64,000 nucleotides of DNA from Saprospiraceae bacterium (GCA_016720635.1 JADKKF010000002.1:124001-188000); one strand, 5' to 3'. Shown: positions 1-9,763, numbered from the stretch's first letter. A program made the numbers and translations. Notes: generated by a model not told the origin, from the letters alone.

Positions 1-2796
1 GGGGAAATGTACCGAGTCGAAAAAATACCCCTGACGATCTACCCACGTTCCAAAATACATCAGCTTTTTGGTTGATGTGGTGACATACTTTCTCGCAATA
101 TAATAGCCCAACATGGTCACCGCTTTACCCTTTTTACTCAGCATTTCATGTGCCATTATATCTTCGATGAATGGTGTTTCTAGTAAGTCAAATGGCGAAC
201 ATAGCGGAAATCCCAGTAATTCCATCTCATCAAATGCTTGATCCCAAGTATCGTCTTCTAAGGTCGGTATGGTATAAGATTCCGCTGGCTCTTCGAATAG
301 GTATCCCGTAGCACTTCTCGACATATTGGGGTTGAATACGGCGGACTTATTCCACATCAATTCGTATTTATTGAGCCCAGTAAATCTAAAAGCCCCAATG
401 CGAATCAAAATCTCCAACTGTTGCTTGCTCACGTCTAGTCGCCTGACGAAATCTTCCAAGTCTATATATTTCCCCCTAATGGTTCGCTCTTGGACCAATC
501 TTCGCGCCAGTTGCGCCTCCAAATCTTTGATATGAACAAAGCCAACATACACGTCATCGCCATCAATACTGGTCATATAATGACTGTAATTGATACAAGG
601 GGCATGGATGATGCCGCCGCACATCCTAAGTTCGTGAAGATACACTTCTGTCGAATAAAATCCACCAAAATTGTTTATCACAGCTACCATGAACTCTCGA
701 GGGTAATATGTCTTCAAATATAGACTTTGAAATGACTCCACAGCAAAACTCGCAGAATGAGCCTTGCAAAAAGAATACCCACTAAAACTTTCTATCTGTC
801 GCCATACTTCTTTGGTAAGTTCATCTGGATATCCTCTCGCAGCACAATTGTTGAAAAATTTTTCCATCAATCGATAAAATGTATCTGAGCTTTTCTTCTT
901 TCCCGTCATGATACGCCTCAAAACATCCGACTCATCCAGTCCCAAACCCGAAAAATGGTGAACTATTTTCATTACATCTTCCTGATAAACCATAATCCCA
1001 TAGGTCTCCCCTAGATGTTCTTCGAAAACAGGGTGTAGGTATTTTATTTTCGATTTATGGTGAAATCGCTCGATGTACTCTCGCATCATGCCCGACTGAG
1101 CTACTCCAGGGCGGATGATGGAACTTGCCGCAACCAAATGAACATAATTGTCGCATTTTAACTTTGACAACAGCCCTCGCATCGCTGGAGATTCAATATA
1201 AAAGCATCCTATACATCGTCCAGACCTGAGCTGCGCCCTTACTTTCGGGTCCATTTTTATGCGTTCTACTTGGTGGACATCGACCTCGAGACCTTTGTTG
1301 TTGCGGATGATATCGACCGCCTCTTTGATATGCCCAAGTCCTCTTTGGCTCAAGACATCATATTTATGAAATTGCAGATCTTCGGCTTCATACATGTCAA
1401 AATGCACAATTGGAAATCCTTTGGGCATCATTTGCAATGCAGTATAATAATTTAATGGCCTTTCTGAAACAATAACACCTCCCGCATGGATGGATAGATA
1501 ATTCGGAAATCCCTCCATCATTTTACCATAATAAAAAATATACTCAGCAAAGGGATGATGCCTGGTTTTATCCAATGGGTGATCCACGATGGTATCAATA
1601 TCTTCTTTCGGCAATCCGAATACTTTACCCAATTCTCGAATGATCGACTTCCCTTTAAATGTATTGTATGTAGCTAAAAGGGCTGTGTATTCACTGCCAT
1701 ATCGCTTGAATATATAGTCTGTCACATCATCTCGCTCGTCCCATGAAAAATCAATGTCAAAATCAGGAGGTGAACTCCTGTGAGGATTGATAAATCGCTC
1801 AAAATATAAGTCCAATTCCAGGGGATCTACGTCCGTGATGTATAGACAATAAGCAACTATGGAATTCGCCCCACTGCCCCTTCCTACGTGAAAGTAACCT
1901 GCGGATCTGGCATAGCGCACGATATCCCATGTAATCAAGAAATAAGCTGCAAATCCAAGCTCAAGAATTACTTTGAGTTCGGACTCCACCCTATTGACGG
2001 CCTTCTCTTGGTTTTTATATCGACGCTGGCAGCCACTCCTAGCCAATTTTTTCAATAAGGCAAAATCACTTTCTTTGCTTTCAGTAAAACAATTTCGATT
2101 ATTTTTCGTGTCCGACACCAGATCGATGTGGCAATTCTCCAAGATATTTTTAGTATTTTCAAGGATCATTGGAAATTGTGCAAAGGCGGATTCGATGATT
2201 TTTTCATCTATATATCGGTCATGTGGCGAGGCCATATCATGTGTTTCCAACTTGCCAATAAGGATATTTTTATCAATACAACGAAGGAACTGATGTATTC
2301 TATACTGCTCCTTTGTGTCATACGTGATGGGAGCATAGACAACCATTTTATGGGCAAAAATCTTTTGTGGAGAGCTATAAAGCTTGTTCACCTCACTGGG
2401 TCTTACGCCTACATACTCGTATTCTTCTAGATTTTCCCATCTTTTGGGGCATTTGCGGTATATGACATAACAATGCGTAAAAGTCGGTGCAGCCGATGGG
2501 GGTTTAATATTCTGTATTGAAATTTTCGTCAACCATGCATTAATTTCTCTCCATCCTTCTTCATCTTTCGCGATGGCTAAATACAAGAAATTTCCTTGAT
2601 GTCGAAATTCTACCCCAAGTATCGGAGTTATACCATTGGCTCGACATTCTTTTATAAAAGTAAAACTACATGACGTATTGTTAATATCGGTCAGAACCAA
2701 ATGATTCAACTGGTGAGCACGTGCAAACTCAACCAATGCTTTGGGTGAAAACACGCCATAACGCAGACTAAAATAAGTATGTGACGATAAATACAC
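1..2796 (-). CDS. dnaE: DNA polymerase III alpha subunit, short second-type DnaE (3' end cut off by window edge)
   Basis: An open frame of 932 codons runs from a GTG at 2794-2796 to the window edge without a stop. An in-frame TAA lies just upstream of the GTG, so this start is well constrained. It has an N-terminal PHP-like domain, the C-family polymerase palm with the PDFDIDF motif (near 1745-1770; the acidic residues bind catalytic metal), an HVGRGSGAN motif, and a C-terminal OB-like region that is just entered at the edge. The N-terminus (VYLSSHTYFSLRYGV) matches the roughly 980-residue DnaE that Bacteroidota carry beside their longer replicative DnaE, so perhaps 50 residues are missing. 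The PHP motif usually written LTDHGN reads LTDINN, suggesting a weakened metal site with no proofreading exonuclease activity. The likely role is accessory or damage-related synthesis, which is inferred. Confidence 0.88.
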   Translation of the reverse strand, partial: MYLSSHTYFSLRYGVFSPKALVEFARAHQLNHLVLTDINNTSCSFTFIKECRANGITPILGVEFRHQGNFLYLAIAKDEEGWREINAWLTKISIQNIKPPSAAPTFTHCYVIYRKCPKRWENLEEYEYVGVRPSEVNKLYSSPQKIFAHKMVVYAPITYDTKEQYRIHQFLRCIDKNILIGKLETHDMASPHDRYIDEKIIESAFAQFPMILENTKNILENCHIDLVSDTKNNRNCFTESKESDFALLKKLARSGCQRRYKNQEKAVNRVESELKVILELGFAAYFLITWDIVRYARSAGYFHVGRGSGANSIVAYCLYITDVDPLELDLYFERFINPHRSSPPDFDIDFSWDERDDVTDYIFKRYGSEYTALLATYNTFKGKSIIRELGKVFGLPKEDIDTIVDHPLDKTRHHPFAEYIFYYGKMMEGFPNYLSIHAGGVIVSERPLNYYTALQMMPKGFPIVHFDMYEAEDLQFHKYDVLSQRGLGHIKEAVDIIRNNKGLEVDVHQVERIKMDPKVRAQLRSGRCIGCFYIESPAMRGLLSKLKCDNYVHLVAASSIIRPGVAQSGMMREYIERFHHKSKIKYLHPVFEEHLGETYGIMVYQEDVMKIVHHFSGLGLDESDVLRRIMTGKKKSSDTFYRLMEKFFNNCAARGYPDELTKEVWRQIESFSGYSFCKAHSASFAVESFQSLYLKTYYPREFMVAVINNFGGFYSTEVYLHELRMCGGIIHAPCINYSHYMTSIDGDDVYVGFVHIKDLEAQLARRLVQERTIRGKYIDLEDFVRRLDVSKQQLEILIRIGAFRFTGLNKYELMWNKSAVFNPNMSRSATGYLFEEPAESYTIPTLEDDTWDQAFDEMELLGFPLCSPFDLLETPFIEDIMAHEMLSKKGKAVTMLGYYIARKYVTTSTKKLMYFGTWVDRQGYFFDSVHFP

Positions 2797-2912
2797 CTCA
2801 CAAATGTATTATATTTCGTCATTATATTGATGATTATTTACACATTAATTTGAGTGCGGGAATTCTTTCTGCTTAGAAAGCGCGCTCTGAACAAAATAAG
2901 CCTCAAATTATC

Positions 2913-4766
2913 CTATCGAGTACTATCAGAAGCTGGGACACGGTTGATCAATCTTTTTTCCTTCATCTTCTTTTCCCAAAATTGTCTGGCTGGGCTAATG
3001 GATTTTCTAATCCATTTTTCCATAATTAAAGAAGCAATTGGTGCAGCAAAATCAGCACCCCAACCGGCGTTTTCAACATACACCGCCACAGCTATGGTTG
3101 GATTGTTTTTGGGTGCAAAGCCAAGAAACACAGAGTGATCCTTTCCGTGGGTGTTTTGAGCAGTACCCGTCTTCCCGCATACTGCGATATCTGCGATAAA
3201 GGCAGACCTAGCTGTACCGCGAGAGACCACTTGTTCCATTCCTTCTTTAATGGGCAGGAAATGATGGGGCTCTATCCCCATTGATATTTTATCCGTAGAA
3301 AATGGAAGCGGCAATTGTGGATCGTTGGCAAAACCTTTCACCAAATGTGGCCTAATAAACCAACCATTATTGGCAATCATCGCACCAATATTTGCCATCT
3401 GGAGTGTAGTCAACTGCAATTCACCTTGTCCGATACCATTGGACATAATCCAAGGAGACTTCCAGCGTTCACCCTTTTTCTTGTTATAATAAGAAGATGT
3501 GGGTACAAATCCCCTGGTTTCAGTAGGAAGATCTACTCCGAGACCAACTCCTAAGCCAAGCGTGTGTAGGTATTTGTTAAAAACGTCCAGTCCTAATTGA
3601 GGGCGACCATAATGGTCAATGATCTCACGATAAGTCTGAAAAAAATAAGAATTGCAAGACCAAGCGATGGCAGTAGGGAGGTCCCCTATACCTGGGTGTC
3701 TGTGACACTTTCTCGCCTGCCCCCCAATGTAGTAAGCTCCCCTGCAAGGATATCCACGATCTGGGGTTATGATTTTTTCTTGCAAACCTATCAATGCAAC
3801 CAAAGCTTTGAAGATAGAGCCTGGTGGATATTTTGCAGAAACGGCCCTATTAAAAAGCGGCTTTGAAGGATCCGTGAACAAGGCTCGAATCGACTGTTTG
3901 TCTTCCTTGCCGATGGTCATAATATTGGGATCAAAACTTGGTGCAGAAACCATGGCGAGAATCTCACCCGAAGATGGCTCTATAGCGACGATACTGCCTA
4001 TTTTATTGGCCATGAGTTCTTCTCCCAATTGTTGTAATTCTGCATCAATAGATAGCTCCAAATCTTTGCCTGCAATGGCCGTGGAATCTACGTTCCCATT
4101 CTTATAAGGCCCTACAAATCTTCCTAGATTGTCTTTTAATCTAAACTCTGTACCATTAACACCTTTCAAATAAGTTTCATACTGCTTTTCCAAACCAATC
4201 GCGCCTATATAGTCGCCGACTTTATACTGATTGGATTGGGACAAAAGTTGATTGTTATCCACTTCTTTGATATATCCAAGAATATTGGCTGCGATAGAAG
4301 ATTCATAACCACGAGTAATTCCTGCTTGAATAGAAAACCCAGGAAATTCGTGAATGCTTTCTTGAAATCGACTATAAATAGCTGGTGAGACTTTTCTTAA
4401 AAATACATAAGGAATAAATTTACTGTATCTGACGTCTTTCCAATCTTTGGTAGAGTACTGAATGAATTCATCTTTAGTAATATTTAGCAATTTGCAGAAT
4501 TTACTCGTATCCATTTTTTTGTTCACGAGATTGTATTGCATTAAAATTTCATAAATTGGCTCATTGAAAACCAATAGTTTTTTGTTTCGATCCAATATAA
4601 GTCCTCGGCCGGGGTAAATTACCTTTTTCTCAATGGTTAGATTAGAAGCTTTTTGTTTATAATATGAATCAAATAACTGAATATGGGCCGCTTTAATAAG
4701 CATGACCACGCCTATCATGATGAAAAAAGCTATGATATGTCGATGCCGTCCTTGAAATCTATCCAT
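2913..4766 (-). CDS. mrdA: Penicillin-binding protein 2, peptidoglycan transpeptidase
   Basis: A 617-residue class B PBP that cross-links peptidoglycan during cell elongation, anchored in the inner membrane with its domains in the periplasm. One N-terminal membrane helix (about residues 11-28) is followed by a PBP dimerisation domain and a transpeptidase domain. All three active-site motifs are visible: SIFK at 317-320 (nucleophile Ser317), SCN at 370-372 and KTGT at 532-535. It starts 4 bp after the mreD stop and is the last gene of mreB-mreC-mreD-mrdA. In many Bacteroidota rodA comes next; here the short dnaE follows instead. Length is normal for the family. Confidence 0.96.
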   Translation of the reverse strand: MDRFQGRHRHIIAFFIMIGVVMLIKAAHIQLFDSYYKQKASNLTIEKKVIYPGRGLILDRNKKLLVFNEPIYEILMQYNLVNKKMDTSKFCKLLNITKDEFIQYSTKDWKDVRYSKFIPYVFLRKVSPAIYSRFQESIHEFPGFSIQAGITRGYESSIAANILGYIKEVDNNQLLSQSNQYKVGDYIGAIGLEKQYETYLKGVNGTEFRLKDNLGRFVGPYKNGNVDSTAIAGKDLELSIDAELQQLGEELMANKIGSIVAIEPSSGEILAMVSAPSFDPNIMTIGKEDKQSIRALFTDPSKPLFNRAVSAKYPPGSIFKALVALIGLQEKIITPDRGYPCRGAYYIGGQARKCHRHPGIGDLPTAIAWSCNSYFFQTYREIIDHYGRPQLGLDVFNKYLHTLGLGVGLGVDLPTETRGFVPTSSYYNKKKGERWKSPWIMSNGIGQGELQLTTLQMANIGAMIANNGWFIRPHLVKGFANDPQLPLPFSTDKISMGIEPHHFLPIKEGMEQVVSRGTARSAFIADIAVCGKTGTAQNTHGKDHSVFLGFAPKNNPTIAVAVYVENAGWGADFAAPIASLIMEKWIRKSISPARQFWEKKMKEKRLINRVPASDSTR

Positions 4767-4770
4767 AAAC

Positions 4771-5289
4771 CTAATATTTTGGATTGAAAAGGAAAAGCAG
4801 AATAAACACCAGTGGTATATCCACCAATAAACTCAGGATTGTATGCAACAAGATTTGATCAAAATAGAAAAGTGTGAAAGAGAGCATGCTAAAATACCAT
4901 AAATGATGGATGGTAAAGAGACTAAGCATATAACGCATTGTCCACTGAAATCCTTGATGATACAATGTTGGATTTTGGTGCACGGTATAACCTCCCCGCG
5001 GTTCTAGCCATTTGACAATCAAAATGCGCGTATAACTCATCAATAGCAAAGCACTGGCGTGAACTCCAGGGCTATCATAAAAAAAATCTACTCCCAATCC
5101 TACCAAAAAAGACAATATAACCAACCATACTTTATTAATCTGAAAAGGAAGCAGCGCAAATATCAATGGATAAATTAATACCACTAAATAATTAAAGCCA
5201 TGAAAATCCCAAGATAAATTCTTGAACACACTAATTTGAATCAATAGTATGATAAAGCCACGGATAATATGTTGGATATAGATACTCAC
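4771..5289 (-). CDS. mreD: Rod shape-determining protein MreD
   Basis: A 172-residue, highly hydrophobic protein with about five predicted membrane helices, in the usual position between mreC and mrdA. MreD is the integral membrane part of the elongasome and works with MreC to position and activate PBP2/RodA. Its start overlaps the mreC stop by 4 bp (5286-5289), so translation is probably coupled. Sequence conservation in MreD is low, so the call rests on length, hydrophobicity and context. Confidence 0.9.
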   Translation of the reverse strand: MSIYIQHIIRGFIILLIQISVFKNLSWDFHGFNYLVVLIYPLIFALLPFQINKVWLVILSFLVGLGVDFFYDSPGVHASALLLMSYTRILIVKWLEPRGGYTVHQNPTLYHQGFQWTMRYMLSLFTIHHLWYFSMLSFTLFYFDQILLHTILSLLVDIPLVFILLFLFNPKY

Positions 5290-6113
5290 AGTGAAGATTG
5301 ATTTAAGAGGGAATCTGCTTCGCTCTTGTAGAGATTTTTTACAACCATAACAAATTGAACATTGGAAAGATCTTCAAACAATTTAACATCAACTGTATAG
5401 AAATTACTCCCACCCTCAAAATAAAATTTTTCTATTCTTCCAATATTAATCCCTTGAGGAAATATTTGGGAATATTGCGTGGTGACTACTGTATCGTTCA
5501 CCGCTAGTTTTGCATGACTGGGCAAATCGATAAGGGTCGTCACGGTTGGATCAATTCCCCTCCATGTTATGGTCCCAAAGTGATTGGACTTAGACAGACA
5601 CGCGGATATCCGAGTTTGGCTATTTAGTAAGGACATTATTTTGGCGTAATGCTCTGATACATTGCGAACGATTCCGATTACACCTTTGGAGGTAATCACG
5701 CCCATGCCTTTTTGTACACCATCTTTCGAACCTTTATCTATGAGTATAAAATTATCCCAAGTATTGACAGAATTATAAATAATTTTGGCCGATATCAACT
5801 CATATTTTTGCGTGTAAAGACTATCTTTAACTGGCTCTACGTGAGTCTGAAGATACATCCTATAGATTTCTTTTTCTTCTTCCAAATCTTTTATCCTGTC
5901 AGAAAGGCTGTCCAATATTTGTCGACTTATGAATGAAGATTTTACTTCGTCGTATTTTTTTTGGAACTGTCCCGTAAAAGTGTTGGTAGTATTGAAGAAA
6001 ATTTCTTTTTGGGCTTGATTATAATTGATAATTAAATAAAAAGAGAAAAACTGCAATATACAAAAGAGCATAAAATGGCTATAACGTACCAAAAAAGCCA
6101 ATAACTCTTGCAT
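5286..6113 (-). CDS. mreC: Rod shape-determining protein MreC
   Basis: A 275-residue periplasmic scaffold of the elongasome. A membrane helix near the N-terminus (about residues 12-28) is followed by a coiled-coil stretch and then the beta-rich MreC core, where typical motifs such as VITSKGVIGIV and SRTSACL-like RISACLSKS are visible. It lies 99 bp downstream of mreB and overlaps mreD by 4 bp. MreC forms filaments that bind PBP2, encoded two genes further on. Confidence 0.95.
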   Translation of the reverse strand: MQELLAFLVRYSHFMLFCILQFFSFYLIINYNQAQKEIFFNTTNTFTGQFQKKYDEVKSSFISRQILDSLSDRIKDLEEEKEIYRMYLQTHVEPVKDSLYTQKYELISAKIIYNSVNTWDNFILIDKGSKDGVQKGMGVITSKGVIGIVRNVSEHYAKIMSLLNSQTRISACLSKSNHFGTITWRGIDPTVTTLIDLPSHAKLAVNDTVVTTQYSQIFPQGINIGRIEKFYFEGGSNFYTVDVKLFEDLSNVQFVMVVKNLYKSEADSLLNQSSL

Positions 6114-6212
6114 GAACCTTTAATATTTTAGTTAAACAAAGGTATGTTTATATGAGCAAAATATCCTTAAAAACTGGTATTCTTTCAAAACACTTCTGGC
6201 CTATGCCAATGT

Positions 6213-7244
6213 TTAAATACTTTTACGATCAATCAAAAAAGTAAATTTATCCGTATTTTTTAACGCGATTCCTGTTCCCCTTACCACAGCCCTCAACGGA
6301 TCATCAGCCACATGCACATTTAGTTTTGTTTTTTGAGACAATCTTTTGTCAAGCCCTCGGAGCAAAGCCCCTCCTCCAGTAAGGTAAAGTCCTGTCTTAT
6401 AAATATCAGAGGCAAGTTCTGGTGGCGTATTTTCTAGGGCCTTTAATACAGCATCCTCTATTTTTGAAATGGACTTATCTAATGCGTGGGCTATTTCTTG
6501 ATAAGAAATTGAAATTTGTCTTGGTATTCCCGACATCAAATCTCGACCATTGACGCTGTAATCAGCGGGTGGATCTTCCAATGTTGTGATAGCAGCACCC
6601 ACATTTATTTTTATTTGCTCGGCAGTTCTTTCACCAATCAATATATTATGCTGTCTTTTCATGTAAGACATGATATCGCTATTAAACTCATCACCTGCGA
6701 TACGGATAGATTGATCACATACGATACCAGAAAGGGCAATTACCGCAATTTCTGTCGTTCCTCCCCCAATGTCGATCACCATATTACCAATTGGTTCTTC
6801 CACGTCCAATCCTATCCCTAAAGCTGCGGCCATTGGCTCATGGATTAAATAAGTTTCTTTGCTATCCACATGATCTGCAGAATCAAATACTGCTCTTTTC
6901 TCCACTTCGGTGATTCCAGACGGAATACAGATGACCATTTTCAGGTGCGTAAAGAATTTTCTTTTAATATTCATCATATTAATGAGGCCTTCTATCATAG
7001 CCTCAGCAGCTTGAAAGTCAGCGATAACGCCATCTTTCAGTGGACGAATAGTCTTTATATTGTCATGAGTCTTTTCATGCATTTGCATTGCCTTGGCGCC
7101 TACAGCCATAATCTCCCCTGTGGTGCGATTCATAGCTACGATTGAGGGCTCATCGATGACAATCTTGCCATCTTGGATTATTAAGGTATTAGCGGTACCC
7201 AAATCTATTGCTAACTCTTGGGTAAAAAAATTGAAAAATTTCAT
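6213..7244 (-). CDS. mreB: Rod shape-determining protein MreB (bacterial actin)
   Basis: A 343-residue actin-fold ATPase that polymerises under the inner membrane and guides lateral wall synthesis. The phosphate-1 motif DLGTANT begins at Asp14, the phosphate-2 motif DIGGGTTE begins near residue 158, and the adenosine motif TGGGALLRG lies in the C-terminal third. The N-terminal hydrophobic residues (MKFFNFF) fit the amphipathic membrane-binding segment. It is the first gene of the shape operon. The 131-bp gap upstream separates it from pyrH, and I see no convincing promoter match there. Confidence 0.97.
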   Translation of the reverse strand: MKFFNFFTQELAIDLGTANTLIIQDGKIVIDEPSIVAMNRTTGEIMAVGAKAMQMHEKTHDNIKTIRPLKDGVIADFQAAEAMIEGLINMMNIKRKFFTHLKMVICIPSGITEVEKRAVFDSADHVDSKETYLIHEPMAAALGIGLDVEEPIGNMVIDIGGGTTEIAVIALSGIVCDQSIRIAGDEFNSDIMSYMKRQHNILIGERTAEQIKINVGAAITTLEDPPADYSVNGRDLMSGIPRQISISYQEIAHALDKSISKIEDAVLKALENTPPELASDIYKTGLYLTGGGALLRGLDKRLSQKTKLNVHVADDPLRAVVRGTGIALKNTDKFTFLIDRKSI

Positions 7245-7375
7245 TAATATTATTGATTGAAACTTACTCCGAAAGCTAAAATATTTCTACAGAATGAATC
7301 TACTCATAAAATGCAAAAATAATAGAATTTTATGGATTTTTATGTAGATTAAAAAATTTTATAACAAGGAAATGA

Positions 7376-8093
7376 TTAATAATTCTCAACAAGGGTGCCA
7401 ATTTTCTCTCCCAATGCTATCTTTTTCAAATTATCCTTATCATTCACATCAAAAACTACGATAGGCAGATTGTTCTCTTGACACAACGTAAAAGCAGTCA
7501 TGTCCATTACATTTAAGTTCATTTTTATCACTTCGTCAAAAGATATTCTATCATATTTTTTTGCATCTTGGTGTTTTAATGGATCCTTATTGTATATCCC
7601 ATCAACCCTTGTACCCTTCAATATCACTTCAGCATTTATCTCGTTGGCCCTCAACGCTGCGGCGCTGTCAGTGGTAAAATATGGGCTTCCTATTCCCCCA
7701 CTAAATATAACGACCCTGCCTTTTTTCTAAGTGTCGTATCGCCCTTCTTCTGATATATGGCTCTGCGATTTCTTTCATCTCAATGGCCGAAATTAGTCTC
7801 GTGTACATTCCGGCTTCTTCCAAGCCACTTTGCAATGCCATTCCATTGATGATCGTAGCCAGCATACCCATATAGTCACCCTGAACCCTTTCGATACCAC
7901 TTTTTTCAGCCTGTAGTCCTCGGAAAATGTTTCCACCACCGATCACGACAGCTACTTCCACTCCTAAATCTATTACTGACTTGATTTGTTGGGCATACTG
8001 CTTTAGCATGCTTGCCTCGATACCAAACCCTTGGGCACCCATGAGTGATTCTCCGCTCAACTTTAGAAGTATTCTCTTGTATTTAATTGTCAT
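7376..8093 (-). CDS. pyrH: UMP kinase, reading frame broken by a one-base frameshift
   Basis: UMP kinase phosphorylates UMP to UDP in pyrimidine nucleotide synthesis and is normally essential. The gene is split. The first part (7701-8093) encodes about 125 normal residues (KLSGESLMG, GGGNIFRG, MGMLATIINGMALQ, IRRRAIRHLEK) and then runs into a stop. The second part (to 7376) continues the protein as GRVVIFSGGIGSPYFTT through TRVDGIYNKDP to the end. Both parts join perfectly if one A is removed from the six-A run on the coding strand (T run at 7721-7726 on the plus strand), giving about 237 residues, the normal length. A sequencing or assembly indel is the most likely cause. A strong terminator lies upstream, between tsf and this gene, so it may have its own promoter. 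Confidence 0.88.
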
Positions 8094-8138
8094 TGGCTTT
8101 ATTAAAGTTTTATTTTATTTTGGTTAATTATTAAAGAT

Positions 8139-8171
8139 AAAAAAAAAGCGAATGAAAAATTTCATTCGCTT
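8139..8171 (-). terminator. Rho-independent terminator after tsf
   Basis: A perfect 12-bp inverted repeat (8146-8157 with 8160-8171, sequence AAGCGAATGAAA on the plus strand) is followed on the minus strand by an unbroken U tract (A run 8139-8147 on the plus strand). It sits 9 bp beyond the tsf stop and before pyrH, so it should end most transcripts of the rplM-rpsI-rpsB-tsf operon. Confidence 0.85.
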
Positions 8172-8179
8172 CTTAAATT

Positions 8180-9010
8180 TTAACCTAGCTTTATATGTTT
8201 AAAACCCGTGACGGTTAAGTCTTTGTCAAACGATGCCAAATATGCAGCAACATTTTTACTTGAGTCTTTCACAAAGTCTTGATTCAACAATGTGCTTTCT
8301 TTGTAAAACTTGTTAAGCTTTCCTAACGCTATCTTTTCAAGCATTTCCTCTGGCTTACCTTCTTGTCTAGCTACTTCTTTGCCGATTTCTATTTCTTTTG
8401 AAACGATGGATGGATCTACTCCGTCTTTATCTACAGCGACTGGCTTCATTGCAGCTATTTGCATAGCTACATCTTTTCCTGCTTGCTCAAATGCCGCATC
8501 TTTTTTGTTCAACCCTACGATTACACCAGCTCTATTGCCCATATGTATATAAGGTAAAACCATTTCTGCTTCTATTTTCTCATAGGTCAATTCCATTTTT
8601 TCACCGATGACACCCACTTGCTCCAACACTTTCTCTCCAATGGTAATATTGCCATATGGCAATGCAGCCAAAGCATCCGTGTCTGCTGGAAATGCATCGA
8701 TTGCAGCCTTTGCGAATGATTTGGTCAACGCGATAAAGTCTTCGTTCTTTGATACGAAATCGGTTTCACAACTTACTCTTACGATGATACCTCTTTGTTG
8801 GTCATCTGAAGTCAAAGCTATTACTACACCTTCATTGGCTTCTCTATCAGCTCTTTTTACAGAAAGTTTTTGACCTTTTTTTCTTAAATATTCGATGGCT
8901 CCTTCGAAGTCACCATTGGATTCAGCTAATGCTTGCTTACAATCCATCATCCCAGCTCCCGTTTGGTCTCTGAGTTTTTTGACATCACTTGCCGATATAT
9001 TTGCGCTCAT
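8180..9010 (-). CDS. tsf: Translation elongation factor Ts
   Basis: A 276-residue EF-Ts that releases GDP from EF-Tu. The N-terminal UBA-like motif KLRDQTGAGMMDCKQAL lies at about residues 12-28, followed by the core motif with TDFVSKNEDF (residues about 80-90), both diagnostic. It follows rpsB by 33 bp, the near-universal rpsB-tsf pairing, and is followed at once by a strong terminator. Length is normal for Bacteroidota. Confidence 0.97.
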   Translation of the reverse strand: MSANISASDVKKLRDQTGAGMMDCKQALAESNGDFEGAIEYLRKKGQKLSVKRADREANEGVVIALTSDDQQRGIIVRVSCETDFVSKNEDFIALTKSFAKAAIDAFPADTDALAALPYGNITIGEKVLEQVGVIGEKMELTYEKIEAEMVLPYIHMGNRAGVIVGLNKKDAAFEQAGKDVAMQIAAMKPVAVDKDGVDPSIVSKEIEIGKEVARQEGKPEEMLEKIALGKLNKFYKESTLLNQDFVKDSSKNVAAYLASFDKDLTVTGFKHIKLG

Positions 9011-9043
9011 GGCGATTATATGATTAAATTTTGATTAATAAAA

Positions 9044-9763
9044 TTAATTAGTTTCTTCTTCTTTTGCTTTCACTTCCTTTCTTTCAGACAATCCTTCTTG
9101 GATCGCACTTACAAGATAGTTGGTGATGATAGAAATTGACTTTGATGCGTCATCATTCGCTGGAATGGCGAAGTCAACTTTGTTTGGGTCAGAATTTGTA
9201 TCGACCATAGCAAAGGTTTTGATACCAAGTTTTTCTGCTTCAGCCAAAGCCAAGTGTTCGTGATGAATATCGACTATAAATATTGCATTCGGCAATCTAT
9301 TCAAATTCGCAACTCCACCCAAGACTTTTTCCATTCTTTCCTTTTCTCTAGAAAGCGTTAATCTTTCTTTTTTGGTTATGCTGGTAATGCTGGTATCTGT
9401 TAGCATTTTCTCGATATTCTGCATCTTTTTTACAGATCTTCTGATCGTAGCAAAATTTGTCATCATACCTCCCAACCAACGATCGGTAACGAATGGCATA
9501 TTTACACTCGCTGCAGCTTTAGTGATGATTTCTCTTGCTTGTTTTTTGGTAGCAACAAACATGATTTTCTTGCCAGATTTAGCCATTTGCTTCAATGCGG
9601 TGGCTGCATTTTCGAGATGCTCAGACGTTCTGTTGAGGTCGATGATATGGATTCCTTTTTTCTCCATGAAGATATAAGGTGCCATTTTGGGATTCCACTT
9701 TCTTTTCATGTGTCCAAAGTGTACACCCGCATCCAGTAACTGTTTATATGATGGTTTTTCCAT
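9044..9763 (-). CDS. rpsB: 30S ribosomal protein S2
   Basis: A 239-residue uS2 protein of the small ribosomal subunit. Family motifs are clear: LLDAGVHFGH near the N-terminus, NPKMAPYIF, RWLGGMMTNF and the C-terminal half motif PANDDASKSI. The tail ends in a short Lys/Glu-rich segment. It lies 54 bp after rpsI and 33 bp before tsf, part of the rplM-rpsI-rpsB-tsf operon typical of Bacteroidota. Confidence 0.97.
   Translation of the reverse strand: MEKPSYKQLLDAGVHFGHMKRKWNPKMAPYIFMEKKGIHIIDLNRTSEHLENAATALKQMAKSGKKIMFVATKKQAREIITKAAASVNMPFVTDRWLGGMMTNFATIRRSVKKMQNIEKMLTDTSITSITKKERLTLSREKERMEKVLGGVANLNRLPNAIFIVDIHHEHLALAEAEKLGIKTFAMVDTNSDPNKVDFAIPANDDASKSISIITNYLVSAIQEGLSERKEVKAKEEETN

Noticed and set aside
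2854..3138. A small gene on the plus strand overlapping the end of mrdA
   Set aside because: It is antisense to the conserved PBP2 tail and shows no recognisable protein features.
7376..8093. Two separate adjacent genes for the two halves of UMP kinase
   Set aside because: The halves join into one normal-length enzyme by a single-base change in a homopolymer, so one broken gene is far more likely.
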